In this document: positions 25,486 through 32,190 of the stretch, piece by piece
Layout of the letters: each line of letters opens with the position of its first letter
Position numbering within the stretch: position 1 is the first letter of the stretch
Assembly (NCBI GenBank): GCA_903928015.1
Contig: CAIYPF010000146.1
Location: 1-32,190, forward strand
Length of the DNA stretch: 32,190 nucleotides
Source of the DNA: an uncultured Gammaproteobacteria bacterium
GTDB taxonomy: Bacteria; Pseudomonadota; Gammaproteobacteria; Pseudomonadales; UBA5518
Direction: 5' to 3'
Notes under the pieces: generated by a model
What the model was told of the DNA's origin: nothing
Database searches by the model: none
The model's input: only the letters and a program-made list of their open reading frames with translations
Translations under genes and position numbers: made by a program

Positions 25486-27557
25486 GGGCCCTCGTCCCGC
25501 TCGTCCTCTGCGTAGAGCCGCGCCAGCACCTCCTGCGAACGGAAACGCTTGCGCGTGCCGCGTGGCCGGTACTCGTTTTCCTGTGGGCCTGACAGGATCC
25601 TCGCCTTCACGTTGTCGGCCCACTGCGTGTCCATCAAGCGCTGCAAGCGCTGTTGCGCCACAGGGTCGTAGACGGGCGCTGTGACCTCCACGCGGTGGTC
25701 GAGGTTGCGGGTCATGAGGTCTGCAGAGGACATCAGGTACCGCGGCTCGCCATCGTTGTGGAAGATGTAGATCCGGCTGTGCTCGAGGAACCGGTCGACG
25801 ATGCTGATGACTTCGATGTTGCTGCTTTGTCCTTCCACGCCTGCCATGAGAGAGCACATGCCGCGCACGATTGCGCGGACCTTCACGCCGGCCTCGCTCG
25901 CCTCGTAGAGCCTCGCGATGATCTGCTCGTCCACCAGGTTGTTGCACTTGAGGAATATCGATGCCGGGCGGCCGGCGCGCGCGTTCAGCAGTTCGGTGTG
26001 AATGAGCCGCAGGAACAGCGAGCGGTTGGTGAGCGGCGATACAGCCAGGTGCCGGAACTTGTGCCTGCGGTAGGTGTGGCGGATGAAATCGAAGACATTG
26101 GCCACGTCTTCGGCGACTTCCTGGTTGGCGGTGAACAGGCTGATGTCGGTGTAGATCCGCGCCGTTTTCTCGTTGAAGTTGCCGGTTCCGATGTGCACGT
26201 AGCGGCGCAGCGTCGAGCCTTCCTGGCGGCTCACCATGATCAGCTTCGAATGCACCTTGAGACCGGGTATGCCGAAGATCACCTGCACGCCGGCCTCTGC
26301 GAGGCGCTGGGCCCAGCTCAGGTTGGCTGCCTCGTCAAAGCGTGCGCGCAGCTCGACGATGGCCGTTACTTCCTTGCCGTTGGCCGCAGCACAGACCAGC
26401 GAGCGGCCGATGTGCGAGTTCTTGGCCACCCGGTAGAGCGTGATCGAGATGCTGCGCACGGCCGGGTCGATGGCCGCGGTGCTGATCATCTGCTCCACGT
26501 AGCGGAAGGAGTGGTAGGGGTAGTTCAGAAGGATGTCGCGTTCGGCGATCGCGTCGAGGATATTCGCGCAGCGCTCGATGCGGCTCACCGGAAGCTGGGA
26601 AAAAGGCTTGTTCTCCAGAGTCTTCGGGCCCAGGTTGGGGAAGTCCATGAAGTCTTTCGAATTGTGGTAGCGGGCGCCGGGCAGGACGTTGTCGTAGCTG
26701 CCGAGGCGCAGCCGCTTCACCAGCGTGTCGAGCAGATCGGCGGGCATGCGGCGGTCGTAGACCAGCCGCACCGGATCCCCCTGCTTGCGTTTGCGCAGGC
26801 TGCTGGAGACCGCATCGACCACGCTCTGCGTGATCCCTTCACCCATCTCCAGTTCGGCGTCCCGCGTCACCTTGATGGTGTAGGCCTCCGCGCTCTGGAT
26901 GTCGAAGGTGCCGCGAAACACCGCGGGCAGGCAGGCCCGGATGATGTTGTCCAGCACCATGATCACCTGCCGCTGCGGCTGGCCCGCAGGGGAGGGGATG
27001 ACCACGAACCGCTCGAGCCGGTCCGTGGGGATGTTCACGATGGCGTAACGCGTGCTGCCGCCCTGCAGTTGCAGTCGCACTGCCAGGTATATCCAGCCGT
27101 CCTCGAGCTGGGCCGTGATGATGGTGTCGGCAATCATCAGCGGTGCCAGTTCCGGCAACACCCGGCTGTAGAAGTAGCGTTTCACGAATTCGCGCTGCTG
27201 CTGGTCGAGTTGGCGCTCGTCGACCAGGTAAATGCTGTTGCGACGCAACTCGTTCAGGCAGTTGCGGTAGACGGCATCGAAGCGGGCCTGCAGGTCTCCC
27301 GAGGCGTCGCGGATGTCGTCGAGCAGTTTCTCCCAGACCGCTTTCTCGCGGCCTTTGCTGAAGACCGCGAGCCGTCGCACATCTGCGTAGCGCACGCGGT
27401 AGAACTCATCGAGATTGTTGGAGAAGATCCCCATGAAGCGTACCCGCTCGATCAGTGGTACCGAGGGGTCCTCCGCCTCCTGCAGGACGCGGGCATTGAA
27501 CGACAGCCAGCTGAGCTCCTTGGCAAAGATCTGCGGCGCTTTCTTGCGCGTTGACAT
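25482..27557 (-). CDS. ppk: Polyphosphate kinase 1
   Basis: Membrane-associated enzyme of 691 residues that makes inorganic polyphosphate from ATP. It begins with ELSWLSFNARVLQEA and FMGIFSNNLDEFYRVR, as in E. coli Ppk1 (688 residues). The phospho-histidine region is GLKVHSKLIMVSR and YVHIGTGNFNEKTARIYTD, both catalytic histidines present. I choose ATG 27557 because a GGAG site precedes it by six bases; the ATG at 27587 has none. It is divergent from ppx. A Pho box with a -10-like hexamer lies upstream, so phosphate starvation is the likely inducer. Confidence 0.97.
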   Translation of the reverse strand: MSTRKKAPQIFAKELSWLSFNARVLQEAEDPSVPLIERVRFMGIFSNNLDEFYRVRYADVRRLAVFSKGREKAVWEKLLDDIRDASGDLQARFDAVYRNCLNELRRNSIYLVDERQLDQQQREFVKRYFYSRVLPELAPLMIADTIITAQLEDGWIYLAVRLQLQGGSTRYAIVNIPTDRLERFVVIPSPAGQPQRQVIMVLDNIIRACLPAVFRGTFDIQSAEAYTIKVTRDAELEMGEGITQSVVDAVSSSLRKRKQGDPVRLVYDRRMPADLLDTLVKRLRLGSYDNVLPGARYHNSKDFMDFPNLGPKTLENKPFSQLPVSRIERCANILDAIAERDILLNYPYHSFRYVEQMISTAAIDPAVRSISITLYRVAKNSHIGRSLVCAAANGKEVTAIVELRARFDEAANLSWAQRLAEAGVQVIFGIPGLKVHSKLIMVSRQEGSTLRRYVHIGTGNFNEKTARIYTDISLFTANQEVAEDVANVFDFIRHTYRRHKFRHLAVSPLTNRSLFLRLIHTELLNARAGRPASIFLKCNNLVDEQIIARLYEASEAGVKVRAIVRGMCSLMAGVEGQSSNIEVISIVDRFLEHSRIYIFHNDGEPRYLMSSADLMTRNLDHRVEVTAPVYDPVAQQRLQRLMDTQWADNVKARILSGPQENEYRPRGTRKRFRSQEVLARLYAEDERDEGP

Positions 27558-27658
27558 CGACTGCTCCAATGCGATGACGGGCGTCATTGAAAAGACCCGT
27601 CCAGCGATTACACTCTCGACCCTGCTGCCTCCCGGGGGTGATCCGCGGGGTGACGGCC

Positions 27659-27664
27659 ATTGTC
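27659..27664 (-). promoter_or_regulatory. Candidate -10 element of ppk
   Basis: On the minus strand GACAAT (four of six matches to TATAAT) starts 9 bases after the Pho box. PhoB-activated promoters usually have the -10 about 10-11 bases after the box, with the box replacing a -35. The leader to the ppk ATG would be about 95 bases. Confidence 0.45.
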
Positions 27665-27673
27665 GATCCGGAC

Positions 27674-27691
27674 GCTACAGTGTAATGACAG
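27674..27691 (-). promoter_or_regulatory. Pho box (PhoB binding site) upstream of ppk
   Basis: Read on the minus strand the 18 bases are CTGTCATTACACTGTAGC. This is two direct 7-base units 11 bases apart: CTGTCAT (perfect match to the PhoB consensus) and CTGTAGC (first four bases match), with an A/T-rich linker. Orientation points to ppk, whose start is 117 bases away, and a -10-like box lies at the expected distance. phoB itself is not in the window. Confidence 0.7.
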
Positions 27692-27725
27692 CCGCAATAC
27701 CAGCGGCAAGGTAATTCCCGCACAG

Positions 27726-29219
27726 ATGACCGAGGAAAACCGCTCCGTCTGCGCCGTGCTCGACCTCGGTTCGAACAGCTTCCACCTGCTCGTGGGCCGG
27801 CTTGACGAGGGTCGCCTTGTGACCATCGACCGCCGCAAGGATACGGTCCGGTTGGCGCAGGGCCTGCTGCACGACGGCCTTTTGTCCGAACCCGTGATGG
27901 CGCGCGCCCTGGAAAGCCTCGGCGTCTTCGCCCAGCAAGTGCGCGGTGTGCCCCGCCAGAACCTCAGGGTGGTAGGCACCAACACCCTGCGCGCAGCGCA
28001 CAACGCCGAGGAATTCCTCGAGCGTGCCGAGCGGGTCATCGGTGTTCCCATCGATGTGATCTCCGGGCAGGAGGAGGGGCGTCTCATCTTCCTCGGGGTG
28101 GTCAAGGGGCACGCGGGAAGCGCGGTGCGGCGTCTGGTGATCGATATCGGCGGTGGCTCCACGGAGTTCATCGTCGGCAAGCGCGTGGCCAAGCGTGTCG
28201 AGAGTCTGTTCATCGGTTGCGTATCGATGAGCGAGCGCTTCTTCCCTGATCGTCGCGTCACCGAAGAGCGCTATGCGCGCGCCCTGACCCTTGCGCGCGC
28301 CGAGATCCAGCACCTTGCCGAGGGCTACGGTGCCAGCCGCTGGGACGAGGCCGTGGGCAGTTCCGGCACGGTGCGTTACGTGGCCGCGGCCATCGACACC
28401 CTGATGCCCTGCGATCACCTGGTCACTCTGGAGGGGATCGAGCGGCTGGTGCGCCACATGATCGAGGCGCGCAAGGTCGAGGCCCTGGCCGATGTGGGAC
28501 TCAGCGCCGATCGACAGCCGGTCTTTCCCGGCGGTCTTGCCATCCTCCACGCGGCTTTTCTCGAACTCGGCATACGCGAGTTGCACGTGTCGGACTATGC
28601 GCTCAAGGAAGGCGCTCTTTACGAGCTTGCCGATCAGGGGCAGTACGAGGACACGCGCCGCAAGACCATCGAGTACCTCTGCAAGCAGTTCCAGATCGAC
28701 CGCCCGCAGTCCGTGCGCGTCGAGCGCCTCGCCCGGCAACTGCTGCCGCAGGTGCGCGATCAACTGGTGCTTGATCCCGTCTTCGCCGAGCAGGCCCTGC
28801 GGGCAGCGGCCGAACTCCACGAACTCGGGCTCCCGATCTCGCATAGCGGTTATCACAAGCACGGCGCCTACATCCTCGAGAACGCCGATATGCCGGGTTT
28901 CTCGCGGCGCGAGCAGACGATGCTGAGCTTCCTGGTGCTGAACCATCGCCGGAAGCTGCGGGTGCCGGAGACGAGCAGCTACCGGTTCAGCCCCGACTGG
29001 GCCTTGGTGCTGGTGCTGAGGCTTGCCTGCCTTTTCAACCGCATCCGCTCCGAGCAGAGATTCCCCGCAATGCGCATCCTGCCTGCGCGCAAGGGCTGGA
29101 CGCTGGAAATCCCGGCAGACTGGCTCGCGCAGCACCCGCTGGTCGAGGAAGACCTGCGCGCCGAGAACGAGTTTCTCGCCGCAGCCGGCCATGGGCTTGT
29201 CGTGAAGCCGGTCGCCTGA
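27726..29219 (+). CDS. ppx: Exopolyphosphatase (Ppx/GppA family)
   Basis: Enzyme of 497 residues that removes terminal phosphate from polyphosphate; related GppA enzymes hydrolyse pppGpp. The actin-like ATPase-fold core shows CAVLDLGSNSFHLLV, GTNTLRAAHN, ISGQEEGRLIFLGVV, IDIGGGSTEFIVG and SMSERFF. A C-terminal HD-like region (ELHELGLPISHSGYHKHGAYI) is present, as in full-length Ppx. The ATG at 27726 begins MTEENRSVCAVLD. Pairing with divergent ppk favours Ppx over GppA. It is followed after 9 bases by the ammonia-lyase gene, possibly on the same transcript. Confidence 0.94.
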   Translation: MTEENRSVCAVLDLGSNSFHLLVGRLDEGRLVTIDRRKDTVRLAQGLLHDGLLSEPVMARALESLGVFAQQVRGVPRQNLRVVGTNTLRAAHNAEEFLERAERVIGVPIDVISGQEEGRLIFLGVVKGHAGSAVRRLVIDIGGGSTEFIVGKRVAKRVESLFIGCVSMSERFFPDRRVTEERYARALTLARAEIQHLAEGYGASRWDEAVGSSGTVRYVAAAIDTLMPCDHLVTLEGIERLVRHMIEARKVEALADVGLSADRQPVFPGGLAILHAAFLELGIRELHVSDYALKEGALYELADQGQYEDTRRKTIEYLCKQFQIDRPQSVRVERLARQLLPQVRDQLVLDPVFAEQALRAAAELHELGLPISHSGYHKHGAYILENADMPGFSRREQTMLSFLVLNHRRKLRVPETSSYRFSPDWALVLVLRLACLFNRIRSEQRFPAMRILPARKGWTLEIPADWLAQHPLVEEDLRAENEFLAAAGHGLVVKPVA

Positions 29220-29228
29220 GGACCGCCC

Positions 29229-30203
29229 ATGAGCCAGAGCCCCGATTTGCCCGACCTCGCCGCTATCCATGCGGCAGCGCAGCGCATCGCCGCCGTGGTG
29301 GAGCGCACTCCGGTGATCCGCAGCGACACCCTGGACGCCCTCTCCGGCGCACGGCTGTTCTTCAAGTGCGAGCACCTGCAGAAAACCGGTGCATTCAAGG
29401 CGCGCGGTGCGAGCAACGCGGTCTTCGGCCTCTGCCCCGAGGAAGCGGCCCGCGGTGTCGCCACGCACTCCTCCGGCAATCACGGGGCGGCGCTGGCCTG
29501 GGCGGCGCGGCTGCGCGGCATTCCGGCCCATGTGGTTGTGCCGTCTAACGCCAACCGTGCCAAGCGCGCAAACATAGAGCGCTACGGTGCCCGCATTGTG
29601 CTGTGCGAGCCGACGCTCGCGGCCCGCGAATCCACTCTCGCCGCAGTGCTGGCCGAGACTGGCGCGAGCGCCGTGCCACCCTACGACGACGCCCGCGTGA
29701 TCGCGGGGCAGGGCACGGCCGCCCTGGAACTTGTTGAGGATACCGGCGGGCTCGATGACCTCGTCACGCCTGTAGGCGGAGGTGGCCTGCTCGCCGGCGC
29801 GGCAATTGCCGCGCACGGCCTCGATGCTGCCATCCGCGTTTATGGCGCCGAGCCCCTGGGTGCCGACGATGCAGCCCGCTCGCTCGCCGCCGGGGAGCGT
29901 CTGCCGCAAACCGATCCGCGCACCATGGCAGACGGACTTCGCACCTCGCTCGGCGTGCTCAATTTCGCCGTTCTCCAGCGTGAAGTGCGCGGCGTGATCA
30001 CGGTCACGGAAGCGCAGATCGCCACCGCCACCCGGCTCCTCTGGGAGATCTGCAAACAGGTGGTCGAGCCATCGTCCGCTGTCGTGCTGGCCGCAGTGCT
30101 GGCCCAGCCGGAGCGCTTCGCAGGCCGTCGCGTGGGGCTGGTGCTGAGCGGCGGCAACGTGGACCTCGAATCCCCTCTGCCCTGGACGGAGCACCCTGCG
30201 TGA
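29229..30203 (+). CDS. PLP-dependent serine/threonine ammonia-lyase or racemase family protein
   Basis: Cytosolic fold-type II PLP enzyme of 324 residues. The Schiff-base lysine is Lys57 in [10 protein letters not shown], with the substrate loop SSGNHG, the phosphate-binding GGGGLL and SGGNVD at the end. There is no C-terminal ACT regulatory domain, so it is of the short catabolic or serine racemase/hydroxyaspartate dehydratase type, not biosynthetic IlvA. The exact substrate (threonine, serine, hydroxyaspartate) cannot be read. ATG 29229 has a GAGGA site; the stop overlaps the following gene as GTGA. Confidence 0.88.
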   Translation: MSQSPDLPDLAAIHAAAQRIAAVVERTPVIRSDTLDALSGARLFFKCEHLQKTGAFKARGASNAVFGLCPEEAARGVATHSSGNHGAALAWAARLRGIPAHVVVPSNANRAKRANIERYGARIVLCEPTLAARESTLAAVLAETGASAVPPYDDARVIAGQGTAALELVEDTGGLDDLVTPVGGGGLLAGAAIAAHGLDAAIRVYGAEPLGADDAARSLAAGERLPQTDPRTMADGLRTSLGVLNFAVLQREVRGVITVTEAQIATATRLLWEICKQVVEPSSAVVLAAVLAQPERFAGRRVGLVLSGGNVDLESPLPWTEHPA

Positions 30204-30640
30204 GCATCCCTCCCTTTCATCTCGCACTTCCTGTCACGGATCTCGAGGCCTCACGTGCGTTTTACGTGGGCCTGCTCGGTTGCGGGACGGGCCGCGAGTC
30301 CACCCGCTGGATCGATTTCGATTTCTGGGGCCATCAGGTGGTTGCGCATCTGGTCGATCCTGCAGACCACCCGGCGGCTGCCCGCAACCCGGTGGACGGA
30401 GACGACGTGCCCGCGCTGCATTTCGGACCCGTGCTGGCGTGGGAAGATTTCGAGGCATTGGCGGCACGCCTGCGCGCCGCGGGAGTGGAGTTTGCAATCG
30501 AGCCGCGCGTACGCTTTGCAGGGACGGTAGGTGAGCAGGCAACCCTGTTCCTGCGCGACCCGAGCGGCAACCACCTCGAGTTCAAGAGCTTCCGTGATCC
30601 GTCCATGCTGTTTGCCCGCGGCGACGCCGGACAGTTCTGA
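30200..30640 (+). CDS. VOC (glyoxalase/dioxygenase) family protein
   Basis: Protein of 146 residues with the vicinal oxygen chelate fold. Opening motif [22 protein letters not shown]; possible metal ligands are His in FHLALPV, His in ALHFGP and Glu in [22 protein letters not shown] is the usual closing motif. Members catalyse isomerase, dioxygenase or epimerase reactions on many small molecules; the substrate here is unknown. The GTG start at 30200 overlaps the upstream stop by four bases (GTGA), so the two proteins are probably made together. Confidence 0.9.
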   Translation: MSIPPFHLALPVTDLEASRAFYVGLLGCGTGRESTRWIDFDFWGHQVVAHLVDPADHPAAARNPVDGDDVPALHFGPVLAWEDFEALAARLRAAGVEFAIEPRVRFAGTVGEQATLFLRDPSGNHLEFKSFRDPSMLFARGDAGQF

Positions 30641-30702
30641 TCGGCCGATCCGGCGCCACACAAACCGGGTAGACACGTCGCTGCCGCAGTGGAACCGATA
30701 CC

Positions 30703-31089
30703 GTGCATGCCCCGACCCGCATCCTGACGATCTACTTCGACGGCGGATGCCCGCTCTGCCGGCGGGAAATCCGCTGGTATCAACATTTGCGAACGCGGGA
30801 GCCCGTGGCGTGGGTGGATCTCGATGAGCGGCGCGGCGAGCCGCCTGCACCGGATCTGGGCTTCGAGCAGGCGATGCGGCTCTTTCACGCGCGCTGCCCC
30901 TCCGCCGGTTTGCTCGTCGGTGTGGATGGCTTCATCCGGCTGTGGCAGGCGTTTCCGGTGCTGCGGCCGCTCGCGCTGATAGCGTCCTTCCGTCCGATCA
31001 AAGCCGTGCTTGGCAAGGCCTACGAGGTGTTTGCCGCGCGGCGCTGGCGCAAGCGCTGCGCCGATGGAGCCTGCGGCCTCGTTCCCTGA
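30703..31089 (+). CDS. DCC family thiol-disulfide oxidoreductase-like protein (DUF393)
   Basis: Protein of 128 residues with the family signature TIYFDGGCPLCRREIRWY (DxxCPxC), in which the two cysteines are spaced CxxC. The C-terminal half has the LWQAFPVLRPLALIA segment and two further cysteines near the end (RCADGACG). The family is predicted to be thioredoxin-like; few members have a known role. GTG at 30703 is the likely start, with GGAA upstream. It lies 62 bases after the VOC gene. Confidence 0.9.
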   Translation: MHAPTRILTIYFDGGCPLCRREIRWYQHLRTREPVAWVDLDERRGEPPAPDLGFEQAMRLFHARCPSAGLLVGVDGFIRLWQAFPVLRPLALIASFRPIKAVLGKAYEVFAARRWRKRCADGACGLVP

Positions 31090-31201
31090 GGCCGTGTGGC
31101 CACCCTTGCCAGCGGGCGAGGCGATCGGTGAGCATCCGCGCCTTCTGCAAATTCCCTCCCGCGCAACGCATGCCGTGGCCCCGGAGATCGAGGCCCCTCA
31201 C

Positions 31202-32190
31202 ATGGATTTTCCTGATACCACTCCCCGCGCCGGCCCCTGTGCCGGCAGTGCCCTGATGCGGGTCCTCCCCGAGGATTTCCGTGTGGACGAGCGTATCGAG
31301 ATGGCGCCCGAGCCTGCGGGTGAGCACCTGTGGCTCCGGGTGCGCAAGACGGGCGAAAACACCGACTACGTGGCGCGCCTTCTGGCACGCACGGCGGGTG
31401 TCGACGGGCGCGCCATGGGTTTTGCCGGCCGCAAGGACCGCCATGCGGTCACCACGCAGTGGTTCAGCGTCCAGTTGCCCGGCAAACCCGACCCCGACCT
31501 CTCCTCGCTGCCACCCTCGATCGAGGTGCTGGAGTCCGTGCGCCGCCAACGCAAACTCCAGACCGGGGGGCTCAGGGGGAATGACTTCGTGCTGCGCCTG
31601 CGCGATTTCGACGGCGATGCGGCCTTGCTTGGCCAGAGGCTGGAGCAACTGCGCAGCCACGGCGTGCCCAATTACTTCGGCGTCCAGCGTTTCGGGCGCG
31701 AGGCAGGCAACATCGAACGTGCGCAGGCCTGGTTTTCGGGCGCGCTCAGGGTGTGTGACCGCAACGAGCGGGGCATCCTGCTTTCATCGGCGCGCTCCGC
31801 GATCTTCAATGCGGTGCTCGCGCGACGCGTGGCCGAGGGCAGCTGGTCTGCCCTGCTGCCTGGCGAGGCCGTGCAGCTGGACGGCAGTGGTTCCTGGTTC
31901 CTGGACGATGGCACCGATGCCACGCTCTCCTCGCGCCTTGCCGCGGGAGACATCCACCCTAGCGGTCCGCTCTGGGGCTCTGGCGAGACAGCATCGCAGT
32001 CAGACGCGCGGCGTCTGGAGTGCGAGGTCGCAGAGCAGTACGCAGACCTCGCCCGAGGCCTGGAATCGAACGGCCTGCGGCAGGAGCGCCGTCCGCTGCG
32101 GCTGGTGCCGCGGGATCTCTCGTGGGAGTGGCTTGACGCCAGCACCTGCGAGCTGCGCTTCGGGCTGCCCGCCGGATGCTATGCCACCAC
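31202..32190 (+). CDS. truD: tRNA pseudouridine(13) synthase TruD (3' end outside the window)
   Basis: Enzyme that makes pseudouridine at position 13 of tRNA-Glu. The first 329 codons are visible and the frame runs out of the window. Family marks: MRVLPEDFRVDE, GEHLWLRVRKTGENT, the catalytic aspartate Asp79 in GFAGRKDRHAVTTQWF, and VPNYFGVQRFGREAGN. The ATG at 31202 has a GAGG site 8 bases upstream; a GTG at 31175 in frame is an alternative. In many gammaproteobacteria truD is followed by surE, which may lie just beyond the window. The 112 bases upstream hold no clear promoter. Confidence 0.95.
   Translation, partial: MDFPDTTPRAGPCAGSALMRVLPEDFRVDERIEMAPEPAGEHLWLRVRKTGENTDYVARLLARTAGVDGRAMGFAGRKDRHAVTTQWFSVQLPGKPDPDLSSLPPSIEVLESVRRQRKLQTGGLRGNDFVLRLRDFDGDAALLGQRLEQLRSHGVPNYFGVQRFGREAGNIERAQAWFSGALRVCDRNERGILLSSARSAIFNAVLARRVAEGSWSALLPGEAVQLDGSGSWFLDDGTDATLSSRLAAGDIHPSGPLWGSGETASQSDARRLECEVAEQYADLARGLESNGLRQERRPLRLVPRDLSWEWLDASTCELRFGLPAGCYAT

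Noticed and set aside
27675-30227. 850-codon open frame antisense to ppx and the ammonia-lyase gene
   Set aside because: It spans two well-supported genes on the plus strand and has no recognisable domain; a shadow frame from GC-rich codon use.
31129-31256. Small gene between the DUF393 gene and truD
   Set aside because: An open frame from GTG 31129 runs into truD in another frame, with a Pro/Arg-rich translation and no ribosome-binding site.
1-32190. tRNA, rRNA, CRISPR array, insertion sequence, prophage or attachment site
   Set aside because: I looked for cloverleaf-like spacers, regularly repeated DNA units, transposase motifs and terminal repeats in the intergenic regions and saw none; spacers are nearly all under 170 bases.

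Overview
The window is a dense (no gene-free stretch over about 170 bases), high-GC chromosomal segment from a gammaproteobacterium. The gene content fits an aerobic or microaerobic, probably aquatic lineage: a complete cbb3 cytochrome oxidase locus, an OmpW porin, a TonB-dependent receptor, the pepA-holC-valS block, ppk/ppx, bolA, trhP (yegQ) and truD. A Cellvibrionales/Halieaceae-like source is my guess from gene style only. I see no rRNA, tRNA, CRISPR array, insertion sequence, phage gene or broken gene. The two end genes (ompW, truD) are cut by the window edges.

Layout. (1) 1-577: 3' part of an OmpW-type porin, tail-to-tail with the next block. (2) 565-8986, minus strand: one compact operon ccoN-ccoO-ccoQ-ccoP-ccoG-ccoH-ccoI-ccoS-SafE-like gene. 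It encodes the oxidase subunits, the iron-sulfur assembly protein, the CcoI copper ATPase and a membrane protein with a His/Met-rich tail. (3) 9110-10078: divergent 2-hydroxyacid dehydrogenase (HprA-like). (4) 10083-12305, minus: TonB-dependent receptor with a promoter-like element overlapped by an inverted repeat. (5) 12396-17960, minus: RDD membrane protein, pepA, holC, a small unknown gene and valS. (6) 18133-20214, plus: OmpR-type response regulator and histidine kinase. (7) 20221-20970, minus: uncharacterised protein made of a small N-terminal domain and six copies of a short DTSxLSLAxPG-like motif; divergent from it is an AraC-type regulator (21071-22180). (8) 22292-23710, plus: two thioredoxin-fold proteins in tandem, a lipoprotein with CxxS and a CnoX/YbbN co-chaperone with CxxC. 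(9) 23715-25485: trhP (minus) divergent from bolA (plus). (10) 25482-29219: ppk (minus) divergent from ppx (plus), with a strong Pho-box candidate between them. (11) 29229-32190, plus: PLP-dependent ammonia-lyase, VOC protein, DCC-family (DUF393) protein and truD.

The most notable points beyond ordinary annotation are the Pho box between ppk and ppx, the repeat-motif protein at 20221-20970, the metal-binding tail on the last gene of the cbb3 operon, the switch from ATG to GTG starts inside that operon, and the fact that all five tail-to-tail gene junctions either overlap or leave at most 6 bases. No obvious wholly new multi-gene system is present; most of the window is conserved housekeeping and respiratory content.
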